Assembly (NCBI RefSeq): GCF_000317125.1 | Contig: NC_019695.1 | Span: forward strand, 3,088,336-3,152,335 | Reading direction: 5' to 3' | DNA: 64,000 nucleotides | From: Chroococcidiopsis thermalis PCC 7203 | GTDB lineage: Bacteria; Cyanobacteriota; Cyanobacteriia; Cyanobacteriales; Chroococcidiopsidaceae | Shown: one piece after another, positions 8,689 through 21,047 of the stretch | Layout: every line of letters starts with the position of its first letter | Numbering within the stretch: position 1 is the first letter of the stretch | Notes under the pieces: generated by a model | Seen by the model: the letters and a program-made list of their open reading frames with translations, nothing else | What the model was told of the DNA's origin: nothing | Database searches by the model: none | Made by a program: the position numbers and the translations under genes

Positions 8689-9708
8689 ATGACACTGCAA
8701 ATTTCCTGTCCGGCTTGTCGTCATTCTGTCTATTTTCCCAGCTTTGAAGAATGCGATGAAGACTTTCTCGAAGGTATATGTCTCAAGTGTGACTATAGAT
8801 ATGCCTTAGTACGCACCGAAGTTGCTAGCTTTAATTCATATCTAGAATCATCGTATCGAAATAAATATAATAAGCAACCAGAATACAGACGTGTTTATCA
8901 ATTGCGGTTGTACGATGTAGGGAATCTATACAAAAATAATCTGCTGCAAGCACTAGATTTTTCTACTTTAGGACGAGAGGAAAGAATATCAGCTGTAGCT
9001 GGAGATAAACTACTTTTGCTTTATCTGATGCAAGGTAAGGTTTTAAAAGATTTGCTGTGGCTAGAAAATTCTCATACAGGTGAAAATTATCTTTTAAGAA
9101 AACCAGGAGCAAGAGCGAAATCTCTTGCTTTTAATATTAGTAAGTTTGCTCTAGCCATTACCGTACCGTTATGCATTCTAAATCCTACAACCAATAAACT
9201 GCTATTAGCTGCGGCTGCACCTACAGCGGCAGGCATAGGAACCTATGCAACTATGCGTCAAAGACTCAAAGAGCGCGATCGCCAAGAGTTAGGTAGGCTC
9301 ACCTCTGAGCAACAATTGCTATCGCAAAAACATGAGATGGAGCAACAGATTCTCAAGCTGCAACAAGAGTTAAATGCTAATAAAAAATTGATTCGACGCT
9401 TAAAAAATTTACAGCAAAAAATGTTAAGCGCGCAACAGGAATTATATAGTCGTCAAATTGACATTACGAGCAAAGGGATCGACAAAATCGCACAACAAAT
9501 TAAATTATCGGAAGAATTATTATACGGATATTGTCAAATTATTAGAATGATTTCTATAGAATACGAAACCTCGCGTATTGCTCAAGTACTGCCAGAAAAT
9601 GTGGGTGAAAAAATTCTCAGGCAATTAGATGAACTAAAAGCAATTGAATTAAAAAAGCAAGAAATGGCTGCGCAAGTCGATCCGCAAAAACTGCTACAGG
9701 AAATTTGA
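8689..9708 (+). CDS. hypothetical protein: zinc ribbon, membrane segment, coiled coil
   Basis: I do not recognise a named family. The ATG at 8689 (339 residues) is preferred over an upstream TTG, because the first recognisable structure follows it directly: a zinc ribbon with Cys7, Cys10, Cys31 and Cys34 (CPAC...CLKC). A hydrophobic Ala/Leu-rich part (about residues 150-185) may be one or two membrane helices. A long Gln/Glu/Lys-rich coiled coil (about 190-275) and a helical tail complete it. The pattern suggests a membrane-tethered scaffold or sensor. It follows the HD-GYP regulator by about 120 bases on the same strand, so the two may be co-transcribed. Confidence 0.7.
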   Translation: MTLQISCPACRHSVYFPSFEECDEDFLEGICLKCDYRYALVRTEVASFNSYLESSYRNKYNKQPEYRRVYQLRLYDVGNLYKNNLLQALDFSTLGREERISAVAGDKLLLLYLMQGKVLKDLLWLENSHTGENYLLRKPGARAKSLAFNISKFALAITVPLCILNPTTNKLLLAAAAPTAAGIGTYATMRQRLKERDRQELGRLTSEQQLLSQKHEMEQQILKLQQELNANKKLIRRLKNLQQKMLSAQQELYSRQIDITSKGIDKIAQQIKLSEELLYGYCQIIRMISIEYETSRIAQVLPENVGEKILRQLDELKAIELKKQEMAAQVDPQKLLQEI

Positions 9709-10219
9709 TTACCTGTTGGGAGCAGTTGTCAGTAAGAGCGTGAAGAAAGGGTGTGGGATGTAGGGTGTAGGGAATTAGTAGTTGGTAATGGGTAATGGGT
9801 AATGGGTAGTTGTTGCACCTGAAGCCCACCTTCCCACCTGCACACAAAGCTCACCTGCACACAAAGCTCACCTGCTTCCTTGTCCCCTTTCGCCCCCTAA
9901 TCCCCACTCCCTTCGGTCGTGGGGAAGAGCGAGTTCCCCCTTGTCTCCCTTGTCTCCCTTGTCCCCACACCCCACACCCTTTCTTGCGTTACAAAACGGC
10001 TATTTTGGCGTAACTGATAACTCACCCCACGGCTTACGTCAAGATTTGAAAAAATTGTTGCAACGAGATTTCCCTTTTAGTACTACAATGCAGCGAAAGT
10101 TAATTTTTTTTCCTAGTTTACAAATCCATTTCCGAGGCTAAGAGCAGTTGGCGATCGCCAATTGTCAAAGCCCGATCGCAATCGAGTCATAAAAATGTAT
10201 TTCATCAGGATTGATTGTC
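9709..10219. repeat. intergenic stretch with GGTAATG, CAAAGCTCACCTGCACA and TTGTCTCCC repeats
   Basis: No gene is supported here. It holds GGTAATG units (9785-9810), two copies of a CACACAAAGCTCACCTG unit (9841-9872) and TTGTCTCCC tandem units (9939-9965). Near 10138-10180 are HIP1-rich sequences. AGGA at 10207-10210 is the ribosome-binding site that favours the argC ATG at 10220. Confidence 0.6.
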
Positions 10220-11278
10220 ATGGGTAAAGAAGGGCGCGTATCGGTAGGAATTGTTGGCGCGTCAGGCTATGGCGGGGTGCAATTAGTCAGATTGTTGATG
10301 GATCATCCTGAAGTAGAACTCGTCTACTTGGGTGGCGATAGCAGTGCTGGCAAATCGTTTGCTGATATATACCCCCACTTAGCTCATCGGGTAGCGCAGC
10401 CAATCGAATCTGTCGATCCAGAAGCGATCGCGGCAAGGTGTGAGGTAGTCTTTCTCTCACTCCCCAATGGTTTTGCTTGCGATATGGCTCCTCAGTTGGT
10501 CGATAAAGGTTGTAAAGTTCTCGATTTATCTGCCGATTATAGATTTAGCGATTTAGAAACTTATCAAATCTGGTACGGCAAACAGCGGCAAGACATAGCT
10601 GTGGCAACAAAAGCAGTTTATGGCTTGCCAGAACTGTATCGCGATCGCATTGCCGAAAGCCAACTGATCGGTTGTCCTGGCTGCTATCCCACCGCCAGTT
10701 TGTTAGCACTTGCACCCCTACTAAAACAAGGCTTAATCGTACCTGAAACCGCGATCGTCGATGCAAAATCCGGCACGTCTGGGGGTGGTAGACAGGCAAA
10801 AACTGGACTGTTGCTGGCAGAAGCAGATAACTCCTTTGCTGCTTATGGCGTTGCCCGTCACCGTCATACGCCAGAAATCGAGCAAGTTTGCAGCGATTTG
10901 GCTGGACATCAAGTGTTAGTGCAATTTACTCCTCACTTAGTCCCGATGGTACGCGGTATCCTCGCCACCGTCTACGCCACTCTACGCGATCCTGGGTTAG
11001 TTAGAGAAGACTTAATTACCATCTACAGAGCTTTTTATCGCAATTGCCCTTGGGTAACAATTTGCGACAGTGGCATCTATCCCCAAACTAAGTGGGCGTG
11101 CGGCAGCAATCTCTGCTACATCGGTATCGAAACCGATCCCCGTACCGGTAGAGTCATCGTCTTATCAGCGATCGATAACTTGATCAAAGGACAAGCCGGA
11201 CAAGCAATTCAATGCCTCAACATCATGATGGGTTGGGACGAGAGTTTAGGACTACCTAAGCTAGGATTTTATCCCTAA
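10220..11278 (+). CDS. argC: N-acetyl-gamma-glutamyl-phosphate reductase
   Basis: Third step of arginine synthesis: NADPH-dependent reduction of N-acetylglutamyl phosphate to the semialdehyde. The 352-residue protein has the Rossmann loop [10 protein letters not shown] (10-19), the catalytic Cys155 in [10 protein letters not shown], and the conserved [12 protein letters not shown] and LVPMVRGI segments. A TTG nine bases upstream is possible, but AGGA (10207-10210) is at the right distance for ATG 10220. Other arg genes are not in the window, which is common in cyanobacteria. It converges with eno across a repeat-filled gap. Confidence 0.96.
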   Translation: MGKEGRVSVGIVGASGYGGVQLVRLLMDHPEVELVYLGGDSSAGKSFADIYPHLAHRVAQPIESVDPEAIAARCEVVFLSLPNGFACDMAPQLVDKGCKVLDLSADYRFSDLETYQIWYGKQRQDIAVATKAVYGLPELYRDRIAESQLIGCPGCYPTASLLALAPLLKQGLIVPETAIVDAKSGTSGGGRQAKTGLLLAEADNSFAAYGVARHRHTPEIEQVCSDLAGHQVLVQFTPHLVPMVRGILATVYATLRDPGLVREDLITIYRAFYRNCPWVTICDSGIYPQTKWACGSNLCYIGIETDPRTGRVIVLSAIDNLIKGQAGQAIQCLNIMMGWDESLGLPKLGFYP

Positions 11279-11280
11279 TT

Positions 11281-11373
11281 TTGGTAATGGGTAATGGGTA
11301 ACAGTCAGCAATTGGTAGTAATTACCAACTACCAATTACCAACTACCAATTACCAACTACCAATTACCAATCC
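11281..11373. repeat. tandem CCAATTA / CCAACTA repeats between argC and eno
   Basis: GGTAATG units are followed by three near-perfect direct copies of a 14-mer of the form ACCAACTACCAATT, with a partial inverted match (ATTGGTAGT) at their left. It fills the convergent gap and could form a hairpin for both genes. Confidence 0.8.
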
Positions 11374-13026
<1,653 letters not shown>

Positions 13027-13452
13027 ATGCGATTACTACACACAATGCTTCGCGTCGGTAACTTGGAAGCATCTCTCAAGTTTTACTGCGAACTTTTGGG
13101 CATGAAGTTGCTGCGCCAGAAAGACTATCCAGGCGGTAAGTTTACCCTGGCTTTTGTAGGCTATGGTGACGAGGCAGACCATACCGTTCTCGAACTCACC
13201 CACAATTGGGACACAGAGAAGTACAACTTAGGTGATGCTTACGGTCATATCGCGATTGGCGTTGATGACATTTACGGCACTTGTGAAGAAATTAAAGCTC
13301 GTGGCGGTAAAGTAGTACGAGAACCAGGACCAATGAAGCACGGTTCTACAGTCATTGCTTTTGTGGAAGACCCCGACGGCTACAAAGTAGAGCTGATCCA
13401 ACTCAGTTCTAGAGAATCTGCTACTCCCCAGAAGGAGTTAGTGTCACAGTAG
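13027..13452 (+). CDS. gloA: lactoylglutathione lyase (glyoxalase I)
   Basis: Converts the hemithioacetal of methylglyoxal and glutathione to S-lactoylglutathione. The 141-residue protein has all four metal ligands at the positions known from E. coli GloA: His5, Glu56, His74 and Glu122. The family signature [19 protein letters not shown] is present. This matches the nickel-type short enzyme. Its position next to eno and pfkA-type glycolytic functions fits methylglyoxal detoxification but does not prove co-regulation. Confidence 0.96.
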   Translation: MRLLHTMLRVGNLEASLKFYCELLGMKLLRQKDYPGGKFTLAFVGYGDEADHTVLELTHNWDTEKYNLGDAYGHIAIGVDDIYGTCEEIKARGGKVVREPGPMKHGSTVIAFVEDPDGYKVELIQLSSRESATPQKELVSQ

Positions 13453-13710
13453 GCTGAGGTATACGTCGGACAGGGGAGAGGGGGAAGACAAGGGGGACAA
13501 GGGAGAGCTGAGGGAGAGTCGCGGAGAGTCGCGGAGAAAAAAATACTACACCCCACACCCTACACCCTTCTTTCTTCACGACTCCCGACTCCCGACTCCC
13601 GACTCCCGACTCCCAAAATAGGATAGGCTAATAGCGATCGCACCATCAGCACTAGATGGTATTTTCTTTCTAAATCTAAAATCGCCAATCTAAAATCTAA
13701 AATCGTTAAG
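13453..13710. repeat. intergenic stretch with five GACTCCC heptamers
   Basis: Five tandem GACTCCC units lie at about 13579-13614. GGAGAGTCGC is repeated at 13512-13533, and CTAAAATC is repeated just before the clpB start (13672-13705). No gene is seen. Heat-shock elements such as CIRCE are not recognised here. Confidence 0.65.
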
Positions 13711-16368
13711 ATGCAGCCCACCGACCCTAACAAGTTCACCGAAGAAGCCTGGGAAGCGATCGTCAATTCTCAGGATTTGATGGTTCAACGTTTTCAGCAA
13801 CAACAACTGGAGGTCGAACACCTCGCGATCGCACTTTTAGAACAACCAAAAGGGCTGGCTAATCGGATTCTGACTAAAGCTGGTGTCGATCCCGCAGCAA
13901 TGAATCAGCAGCTTGAAGCTTTTGCCAAGCGACAGCCGAAAGTGGGTAAAAGCAGTCAGCTTTATTTGGGTCGAAATTTGGATCTGATGCTCGACCGGAC
14001 AGATGCGATTAGAACGAACTGGCAAGACCAACACGTTTCAGTCGAACACCTGCTGATAGCGTTTGGAGAGGACGAACGGATCGGGCGTAGGGTGTGCAAA
14101 GGCTTCAATCTCGATACGGCAAAGCTAGAAGCGGCAATCAAGGCGATTCGTGGCAATCAAAAGGTCATAGACCGAACCCCCGAAGCACGCTACGAAGCTT
14201 TAGAAAAATTTGGGCGCGACCTGACAGAACAGGCAAAGGTTGGCAAGCTCGATCCCGTCATTGGTAGAGACGATGAGGTGCGGCGCGTGATCCAGGTATT
14301 GTCTCGCCGCACGAAGAATAATCCTGTTTTAATTGGCGAACCTGGTGTGGGGAAAACCGCGATCGCGGAAGGGTTGGCGCAAAGAATTATCAAAGGCGAT
14401 GTCCCTGAATCCCTCAAAAACAGGCAGCTCATTACTCTCGACATGGGTAGCTTGATCGCTGGGGCAAAATATCGCGGCGAATTTGAAGACCGCTTGCGGG
14501 CTGTATTACGGGAAGTTACCGAATCTAACGGACAAATCGTCTTATTTATTGACGAATTACACACCGTTGTCGGTGCGGGTGGCACGACTCAAGGCGCAAT
14601 GGACGCGGGAAACTTACTCAAACCAATGCTGGCGCGGGGAGAGTTACGCTGTATTGGCGCGACGACTTTAGATGAGTACCGCAAGTATATTGAAAAAGAC
14701 GCAGCCTTAGAACGCCGCTTCCAACAAGTCTTTGTCGATCAACCCTCGGTAGAAACGACAATTTCGATTCTCCGAGGCTTGAAAGAACGATACGAAGCAC
14801 ATCACAGCGTCAAAATTACTGATTCTGCTTTGGTTGCAGCAGCAACTCTTTCCCACCGCTACATCACCGATCGCTTTTTACCCGATAAGGCGATCGATCT
14901 TGTCGATGAAGCTGCTGCCCAACTGAAAATGGAGATCACTTCTAAGCCCACAGAACTAGAAATCATCGATCGCCGTTTAATGCAGCTAGAGATGGAAAAA
15001 CTCTCGATTGCTGGTGAAGACCAACGCGCCGCCATTACCAAAGAACGCTTGGAACGGATCGAGCAAGAAATTTCTACATTAACGCAAAAACAACAGGAAT
15101 TAAACTCTCAGTGGCAGGGTGAAAAACAGATCCTCGACGCGATCGGGGCTTTGAAAAAAGAAGAAGAATCTTTGCGGGTACAGATCGAACAGGCAGAACG
15201 CGCCTACGATCTCAACACGGCAGCGCGGCTGAAATACGGGCAGCTAGAAGGAGTACAGCGCGATCGCGAAGCGAAAGAAACTCTACTAATAGAAATTCAA
15301 AGCCAGGGTTCTACACTGTTGCGAGAAGAAGTCTCCGAAGCTGATATTGCTGAGATCGTTGCTAAGTGGACGGGTATTCCAATCAATCGCCTGTTAGAGT
15401 CAGAACGCCAGAAATTACTCCAACTCGAAAGCCACCTCCACGCTAGGGTAGTCGGTCAATCTGAGGCTGTATCGGCTGTAGCAGCAGCTATTCGCCGCGC
15501 TCGGGCAGGGATGAAAGATCCCGGTCGTCCCATCGGTTCTTTTTTGTTCATGGGTCCGACGGGAGTAGGTAAAACAGAATTAGCGCGAGCATTGGCACAG
15601 TTTTTATTTGATGCCGACGATGCTTTAGTCCGCTTGGACATGTCTGAATACATGGAAAAACATTCGGTTTCCCGCCTAGTGGGTGCGCCTCCTGGTTACG
15701 TTGGTTACGAAGAAGGAGGGCAACTCTCAGAAGCGATCCGTCGTCGTCCCTATTCTGTGGTGTTGCTAGATGAGGTGGAAAAAGCCCACCCAGATGTATT
15801 TAATATTCTGCTTCAAGTGTTGGATGACGGACGAATTACGGATTCTCAAGGTAGAGTCATTGACTGCCGCAACACGGTGATCGTCATGACGAGTAATATT
15901 GGTAGCGATCGCATTCTCGATTTATCTGGAGATGATACCGACTACGAACAGGTACAACGGCAAGTTTTAGAGGCACTGCGATCGCACTTCCGCCCCGAAT
16001 TTCTCAACCGCGTTGATGACCTGATTATTTTCCACCCCCTCGATCGCAGCCAGTTACGGCAAATTGTCAGCATTCAGCTCAAACGAGTCCAAAGACTGCT
16101 CGACGAGCAAAAAATTGGCATCGTGCTATCGCCAGCAGCTCAAGATTACTTGGTAGATATCGGCTATGACCCCGTATATGGCGCTCGTCCGCTCAAACGA
16201 GCCATCCAACGCTACCTAGAAAATCCTCTGGCAACTAAATTATTAGAGGGGACTTTTACCGAAGGCGACACCATTCAAGTCGATTGTCAGGATGGCGCTC
16301 TTTCTTTCCAGCGTCAACGCTCAGTTGTTACCTATGCGCCAGCTCTTTCTAAGCCTGATACAAATTAA
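13711..16368 (+). CDS. clpB: ATP-dependent disaggregase ClpB
   Basis: Hsp100 chaperone that pulls polypeptides out of aggregates together with DnaK. The 885 residues hold the N-terminal Clp repeat domain (about 1-150), first AAA+ module with Walker A GEPGVGKT (209-216) and LFIDELHT, a long coiled-coil middle domain (about 410-530) that separates ClpB from ClpA/ClpC, and the second AAA+ module with GPTGVGKT (615-622) and [11 protein letters not shown]. There is no ClpP-binding IGF loop evident, as expected. Cyanobacteria often carry two ClpB paralogues and I cannot say which one this is. Confidence 0.97.
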   Translation: MQPTDPNKFTEEAWEAIVNSQDLMVQRFQQQQLEVEHLAIALLEQPKGLANRILTKAGVDPAAMNQQLEAFAKRQPKVGKSSQLYLGRNLDLMLDRTDAIRTNWQDQHVSVEHLLIAFGEDERIGRRVCKGFNLDTAKLEAAIKAIRGNQKVIDRTPEARYEALEKFGRDLTEQAKVGKLDPVIGRDDEVRRVIQVLSRRTKNNPVLIGEPGVGKTAIAEGLAQRIIKGDVPESLKNRQLITLDMGSLIAGAKYRGEFEDRLRAVLREVTESNGQIVLFIDELHTVVGAGGTTQGAMDAGNLLKPMLARGELRCIGATTLDEYRKYIEKDAALERRFQQVFVDQPSVETTISILRGLKERYEAHHSVKITDSALVAAATLSHRYITDRFLPDKAIDLVDEAAAQLKMEITSKPTELEIIDRRLMQLEMEKLSIAGEDQRAAITKERLERIEQEISTLTQKQQELNSQWQGEKQILDAIGALKKEEESLRVQIEQAERAYDLNTAARLKYGQLEGVQRDREAKETLLIEIQSQGSTLLREEVSEADIAEIVAKWTGIPINRLLESERQKLLQLESHLHARVVGQSEAVSAVAAAIRRARAGMKDPGRPIGSFLFMGPTGVGKTELARALAQFLFDADDALVRLDMSEYMEKHSVSRLVGAPPGYVGYEEGGQLSEAIRRRPYSVVLLDEVEKAHPDVFNILLQVLDDGRITDSQGRVIDCRNTVIVMTSNIGSDRILDLSGDDTDYEQVQRQVLEALRSHFRPEFLNRVDDLIIFHPLDRSQLRQIVSIQLKRVQRLLDEQKIGIVLSPAAQDYLVDIGYDPVYGARPLKRAIQRYLENPLATKLLEGTFTEGDTIQVDCQDGALSFQRQRSVVTYAPALSKPDTN

Positions 16369-16920
16369 GTCATAAACAACACTGAAATTTTCTCGTTGTT
16401 TTTAGTTAGCAATTTAGTGGCGATCGCCTCAGTGAATGCTTTTTAAATCGGGTATTCACTAAAAATTTGCTAATTGAGAACGACTTTTTATTGCAATCTA
16501 TGTTGTTAAATATACTCCGTATCGCTTGACTTTTCACAGGAGAGATCTATACTCCTGTCCTCCTGACTCACTTCAAATAGGATAAAGAAACCACTAAAAC
16601 CGGGGAAAATTTAGATGATTTTCGCTCTTTTAGTCACAAAAACATATTTCAGGGTAAATTAAGATTTGTAACTGTCAGAGAAATTAGGAGTTAGTCTATA
16701 ATCTGAGGCAACACTTGGCTGGCTGGCAGATCTGTACTAACTATTTAGTATTAGTTCACATTCATACCCAGGACTGAGAAATTATGTTTTTAGAGTAGGT
16801 GTAATGAAATACAGGCGAGAGGTTGAGACGGAGTAATTTTTTATAGTTAAAGTTTGCGTAGCAGCTAGTTATTTTTGTAAAAAATGTATCATTTGAAACA
16901 TCTGCTAGGAGGATTGCTGA
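16369..16920 (+). promoter_or_regulatory. long upstream region of the exopolysaccharide locus
   Basis: No gene in 550 bases. GTGAATGC (16432-16439) pairs with GTATTCAC (16452-16459), forming a hairpin after clpB that is followed by AT-rich sequence and may end clpB transcription. The rest is AT-rich and likely holds the promoter and leader for the polysaccharide genes. AGGAGG at 16909-16914 is a strong ribosome-binding site for the next gene. Confidence 0.4.
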
Positions 16921-18345
16921 ATGACTGAATCCGTGACAATTTCTCGCCCGTTTCCCAAGTCAAGACTACAGCAAGTCCATTGGTCTCCCTATTTACTGAT
17001 TGGTATATTGGCTAATGCTGCCATTTGGTGTTCGGCTTTAGCGTATTTAAAGCTTAAAGCTCCAACCTATACGAGTGGATGGGCTGTTAACGTGCCAGGA
17101 ACTGCTGCTCAAGCTAGAGTATCCCTTCCAGAGATCGGACAGACTTCTTTAGACAGCTCCTCTCCCTACAGCATTAGTACTCAAGATCCCAGACAGAATT
17201 ATAAATTTCTTGCGGAAAGCGATGCCGTAATTCAGATTGCTGCTACTCAAATGGATATATCTCCTCAAGAGTTTGGCAAACCTAAAGTCAAGATTGGCGA
17301 CAGTACTAGCATTATCGAATTTCAAATGACAGGAGACAATCCTGAAGAAGCACGGGACAAATCTTACGCTCTTTATAGAGCAATCCAGGCAAGAGTCAAC
17401 GAACTCAGAGTCCAAGAATTCATTCAACGCGATGCCAGTTTCCAATCTGCTTTAAGTTCTTCCCAGCGCAAGCTAGAAATGGCTCAAAAGCGGCTTTCCG
17501 ACTACAAAGCAATCTCTGGCTTGAACTCTAGCGATCAGCTCAAAGCTCTCTCTGACAATATTGAAGCTTTACGCAAACAACGAGCTGAAATTGTCGCTCA
17601 ACAGCAACAATCGAGTTCTCGCTTACAACAACTGGCAGCTAATTTAAACCTCTCGGAACAGGATGCTGCTAATGCCTTCGTGTTGCAAACAGATCAAATA
17701 TTTCAGCAAAACTTAAAAAACTACAGTGAAACTAGCGCCAATTTGGTGACGCTGAGCGCCAGATTTTTACCCGATCATCCTACGATTGTTGCAGAGCAAA
17801 ATAAGCGCGATGCAGCAGCTAAAGCAATGCTTGTCCGTAGCGAGTCGTTACTCGGACGACCAGTCAGCCAAGATCTCATTCAACAACTTAACCTTAATAC
17901 CAGTAACGGTTCGGCGCGAGAAAACCTCTTCCAAGCGCTCGTCGATGCTCAAGCCGAGAATCGCGGCTTGCAATCTCAAGCCAAAGAAACCGAACAGCAA
18001 ATCTTGCAATTAGAAAACCGCCTCCGTACTTTATCGCAAAAAGAAACGACTTTAGAAGCTCTCAGGCGCGAATTACAGGTATCTGAGGCAGTGTTCTCTT
18101 CTACTCTTGCCAACTTAGATATCATTAGGTCAAACGCCTTTGGTTCCTATCCCTTACTACAAATTGTGGCAGAACCGAACTTGCCAAAATCTCCAAGTTC
18201 GCCGAAAAGGATGTTTATTTTACTTGGCGCAACTGGCGGTTCTCTATTTGTCAGCGCAGGTATACTCGCATTCTGGCTGCGACAAAGACGGATGACGATG
18301 CTAGAACTAGAACGCAAGACCCATCATCGGATTGTGGAGGGGTAA
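16921..18345 (+). CDS. Wzz/GumC-like polysaccharide chain-length (co-polymerase) protein
   Basis: The 474-residue protein has the layout of a polysaccharide co-polymerase. One membrane helix lies near the N-terminus (about 24-46) and one near the C-terminus (about 437-459), and a long periplasmic part rich in Gln coiled coil sits between them. A short cytosolic tail follows. The Pro-rich entry to the second helix (PNLPKSPSSPKR) is typical of the family. Such proteins set chain length in Wzx/Wzy-type export. There is no C-terminal tyrosine-kinase domain with a Walker A motif, so a separate kinase would be needed if the system is kinase-regulated. It is the first gene of the locus and has a consensus ribosome-binding site. 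Confidence 0.85.
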   Translation: MTESVTISRPFPKSRLQQVHWSPYLLIGILANAAIWCSALAYLKLKAPTYTSGWAVNVPGTAAQARVSLPEIGQTSLDSSSPYSISTQDPRQNYKFLAESDAVIQIAATQMDISPQEFGKPKVKIGDSTSIIEFQMTGDNPEEARDKSYALYRAIQARVNELRVQEFIQRDASFQSALSSSQRKLEMAQKRLSDYKAISGLNSSDQLKALSDNIEALRKQRAEIVAQQQQSSSRLQQLAANLNLSEQDAANAFVLQTDQIFQQNLKNYSETSANLVTLSARFLPDHPTIVAEQNKRDAAAKAMLVRSESLLGRPVSQDLIQQLNLNTSNGSARENLFQALVDAQAENRGLQSQAKETEQQILQLENRLRTLSQKETTLEALRRELQVSEAVFSSTLANLDIIRSNAFGSYPLLQIVAEPNLPKSPSSPKRMFILLGATGGSLFVSAGILAFWLRQRRMTMLELERKTHHRIVEG

Positions 18346-18365
18346 AAGAGTGGTGCGTGAGGAAA

Positions 18366-18396
18366 ATTCGGAATTCGGAATTCGGAATTCCGAATT
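18366..18396. repeat. tandem CGGAATT repeat before the Wzy-like gene
   Basis: Four tandem CGGAATT/GGAATTC units ending in an inverted unit (ATTCCGAAT). Same unit as at 3577-3610. It lies between the Wzz-like stop and the Wzy-like start. Confidence 0.8.
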
Positions 18397-18470
18397 TGCA
18401 ATTCATATTGACACGTTCCCTACTCTCTGCTCCCTACTCGATCGCTCTCTGCTCCCTTAAGGAAAATCCC

Positions 18471-19775
18471 ATGAGCGTTAAACCTCAAAACTTTGAGGAA
18501 AAATTGGTCTGGTATACCATAATTCTGACGTATCCCATTTATTTTTTGGGTGCGCAACTCGTTTGGATTCCAGCACTAGGATTTATCTTGGCAGGGTGTG
18601 CCTTTAAAAGATGGTGGTTCCAAACAAAAGACACACCAGAGTCAGAAAAAATTAGTATTCCGCTATCTGTATGGATATGGATTGTTGGCATGTTATTCAT
18701 AGAGCTAACAATCTTTATGTCCCATATGGAATTCGATCTAGGGATACCAAAGTTTGTTTTTACCACGGTCAACAACTGGGCGCGAAGTTGGGCTTTAATG
18801 GCATTATTTCCTCTAGCAGGATGCCTAAAAATTCGTCCGCAAGTCATTTATCGAGCTGCTTGTATTCTTTGCTTGCAGAGCTTAATTTTAGCGACGATTT
18901 GTTATTTTATGTATTTATTACGGATACCGAGCTTTTCTTATGTTTCTCCCCTAGTTGCATTTCGCGGTTCTGCTAGTTTTTATACTGTTAATTTATTTGA
19001 TGTTGGTGGAGACTTTGGTGAAGCTCGACAATTTCGTTTGCGTTTGTTTGCTAACTTTGCGAATAATTTAGGTATTATTGGGAATATTTATTTCTTTTTA
19101 TCCAGTCAAGAAGCAAATAAAAAATGGCGTTGGATTGGCACGATCGGAGGCGCGGCAATGGTCGTAGGTTCTGGTTCGCGATCGACAATTGTTTGTCTGG
19201 TTGTCGTGCCGATCGCCTCTTGGTTGTTGACTAATTTTGGTTGGTACATTCAACTGATCGTAGGTCTACTCAGCGTTGTGATAGGCATGATTGCGCCTCA
19301 ACTGATCGAGCTAATGCAAACGGCTTGGGATCGGGTAATTAGTGGCGTTCGTCGGAGTTCTGAAGTTGTCAGAAAACGCCTAGCTGAAGTGACGATGAAT
19401 CGTTGGATGGAAGCACCAATTTGGGGTCATGGAGTTGTCGAAGAGAAAGGACCAAAATATACAGAACATATGCCGATCGGGACTCACAATCATTGGCCCG
19501 ATTTATTTTATTTGCATGGAGTTGTAGGTTTTCTTGCCTTTACATTTGCGATCGTCTGGGGTTTTGTCGAGTTAACTCTGAAAGCTAGGAAAAGCGCGAT
19601 CGCTAAAACTGCATTAAATATTTATTTGGTCTTACTAATTGCCACAGCTGCTGTAGATATTCAGTTGGCATCCTATCTTTATTGGCAAGGGTTAATTTTA
19701 ACGGGAATAGCTTTTAAGGAAGACGTACCAATTTTTGCCGATCGCCAAACAAGAACCCTCTCATTCAAGAGTTAA
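18471..19775 (+). CDS. O-antigen/exopolysaccharide polymerase-like membrane protein (Wzy type)
   Basis: A 434-residue, very hydrophobic protein with about ten predicted membrane spans and a large periplasmic loop that includes GHGVVEEKGPKYTEHMP and THNHWPDLFYLHGVVGF. That GTHN(H)-x-DLxxxxGxxG pattern is typical of Wzy/WaaL-type O-antigen polymerases and ligases. The ATG at 18471 is preferred, with AAGGA about 10 bases upstream, because the longer frame translates the tandem repeat at 18366-18396. It probably joins exopolysaccharide repeat units at the periplasmic face. The stop is three bases before the next gene, which points to an operon. Confidence 0.85.
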   Translation: MSVKPQNFEEKLVWYTIILTYPIYFLGAQLVWIPALGFILAGCAFKRWWFQTKDTPESEKISIPLSVWIWIVGMLFIELTIFMSHMEFDLGIPKFVFTTVNNWARSWALMALFPLAGCLKIRPQVIYRAACILCLQSLILATICYFMYLLRIPSFSYVSPLVAFRGSASFYTVNLFDVGGDFGEARQFRLRLFANFANNLGIIGNIYFFLSSQEANKKWRWIGTIGGAAMVVGSGSRSTIVCLVVVPIASWLLTNFGWYIQLIVGLLSVVIGMIAPQLIELMQTAWDRVISGVRRSSEVVRKRLAEVTMNRWMEAPIWGHGVVEEKGPKYTEHMPIGTHNHWPDLFYLHGVVGFLAFTFAIVWGFVELTLKARKSAIAKTALNIYLVLLIATAAVDIQLASYLYWQGLILTGIAFKEDVPIFADRQTRTLSFKS

Positions 19776-19778
19776 GAC

Positions 19779-20753
19779 ATGCCTACAATCTCAGTTATTG
19801 TACCTGCATACAATTCCCAAAATACTATTCTGGAAACAATTGCTTCGATTCAAAAGCAAACTTTTATAGATTTTGAGTTAATAGTTATTGACGATGGGTC
19901 TAGCGATCGCACGCTCGAATTACTCCAAACCGTTCTAGACCCTCGAATTCAAGTAGTTTCCTATGAAAATGGTGGCGTATCAGTTGCCCGCAATCGTGGT
20001 ATTTCTCTGTCTACTGGCGAATACATCACCTTTATCGATGCTGACGATCTGTGGACACCAGATAAATTAGAACTTCAATTAAAAGCATTACAGCAACATC
20101 CAGCCGCAGGAGTTGCCTATAGTTGGACGTGCTTCATGGATCGGCAAGGCAAGTTTTTTCATGACGATCGCCCCATATATTTTGAGGGTAATGTCTATGC
20201 AGAATTATTGAAAACTAATTTTCTCTTAAGCGGATCAAATCCTTTGATTCGCCGAACTGCTTTAGCAGATGTTGGCGAATTCGATTCAACTCTAACTCAT
20301 GCAGAAGAATGGGATTTGTATCTCCGTTTAGCAGCTAAGTATAATTTTGTAGTCGTTCCTAAAACTCAAATTTTTTACCGTCAAACGGCTGGTTCGGCTT
20401 CTGCCAAAATTGAGGTGATGGAGAAAGATGCGATTCGAGTTATTGACCGAGCCTTTCAATTAGCCCCCGCTCAGTTACAATTTTTGAAAAATCAAAGCTT
20501 GGCTCATCTTTATCGATATTTAGCCCACTTATACCTAACTAAAATTCCTGGTGCAACAGCAGCGGGAGTGGCTTGGCACAAGTTGCAAATGGCTATTCAG
20601 TTACAACCTCGAATATTAATCAATAGAAAAGTCCAAACACTACTCGTAAAATTACTGCTGATTCAACTACTATCACCTAAACTTGCTAATTATTTACTTC
20701 AGAAAATTACTCGAATTCGCGCTAGCTACCTTCAAGATAACACCGCCGCATAA
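19779..20753 (+). CDS. family 2 glycosyltransferase
   Basis: The 324-residue protein starts with the GT-A fold signature TISVIVPAYNS, has the UDP-sugar site DDGSSDRT (about 38-45) and the metal-binding DXD-like FIDADDLW (about 86-93), and a later ED-like AEEWDLYLRL acceptor/catalytic region. No membrane helices are seen, so it likely acts at the cytosolic membrane face in building the lipid-linked repeat unit. It lies three bases after the Wzy-like stop. The sugar cannot be predicted. Confidence 0.92.
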   Translation: MPTISVIVPAYNSQNTILETIASIQKQTFIDFELIVIDDGSSDRTLELLQTVLDPRIQVVSYENGGVSVARNRGISLSTGEYITFIDADDLWTPDKLELQLKALQQHPAAGVAYSWTCFMDRQGKFFHDDRPIYFEGNVYAELLKTNFLLSGSNPLIRRTALADVGEFDSTLTHAEEWDLYLRLAAKYNFVVVPKTQIFYRQTAGSASAKIEVMEKDAIRVIDRAFQLAPAQLQFLKNQSLAHLYRYLAHLYLTKIPGATAAGVAWHKLQMAIQLQPRILINRKVQTLLVKLLLIQLLSPKLANYLLQKITRIRASYLQDNTAA

Positions 20754-20785
20754 TTATATATTTAAATATATTTAAATAATTATAT
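20751..20785. repeat. AT-only inverted repeat overlapping the GT2 stop
   Basis: Inverted AT-rich arms (TAATTATATATTTAAA against TTTAAATAATTATA) start at the stop codon of the glycosyltransferase. It may be an attenuating hairpin inside the locus. The rest of the gap to 21047 is AT-rich and holds no gene. Confidence 0.5.
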
Positions 20786-21047
20786 GCTTACATAACTGTG
20801 CCGTTTAGTAACTGTGTTTGCATAGTGGCGCTGTAGCAACTTAAGTATAATTTGTAAATTCGGCATTTGTCTACAATGAAAATTCAGCTATAGCTGAGTA
20901 ATAAATTACTAGCTTTCTTTAAGATTGATGATGTTATTGTAGGAAATAATAGCTATATCAACTATATATTGAATAGGAGACTATCCAGCGATCGCCTGCA
21001 CTGAATCTCATTCGAGCTGGAATTATGAAAAATAGTTTATACACTCA

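Noticed and set aside
13453-13710. CIRCE operator ahead of clpB
   Set aside because: The TTAGCACTC-N9-GAGTGCTAA pattern is absent.
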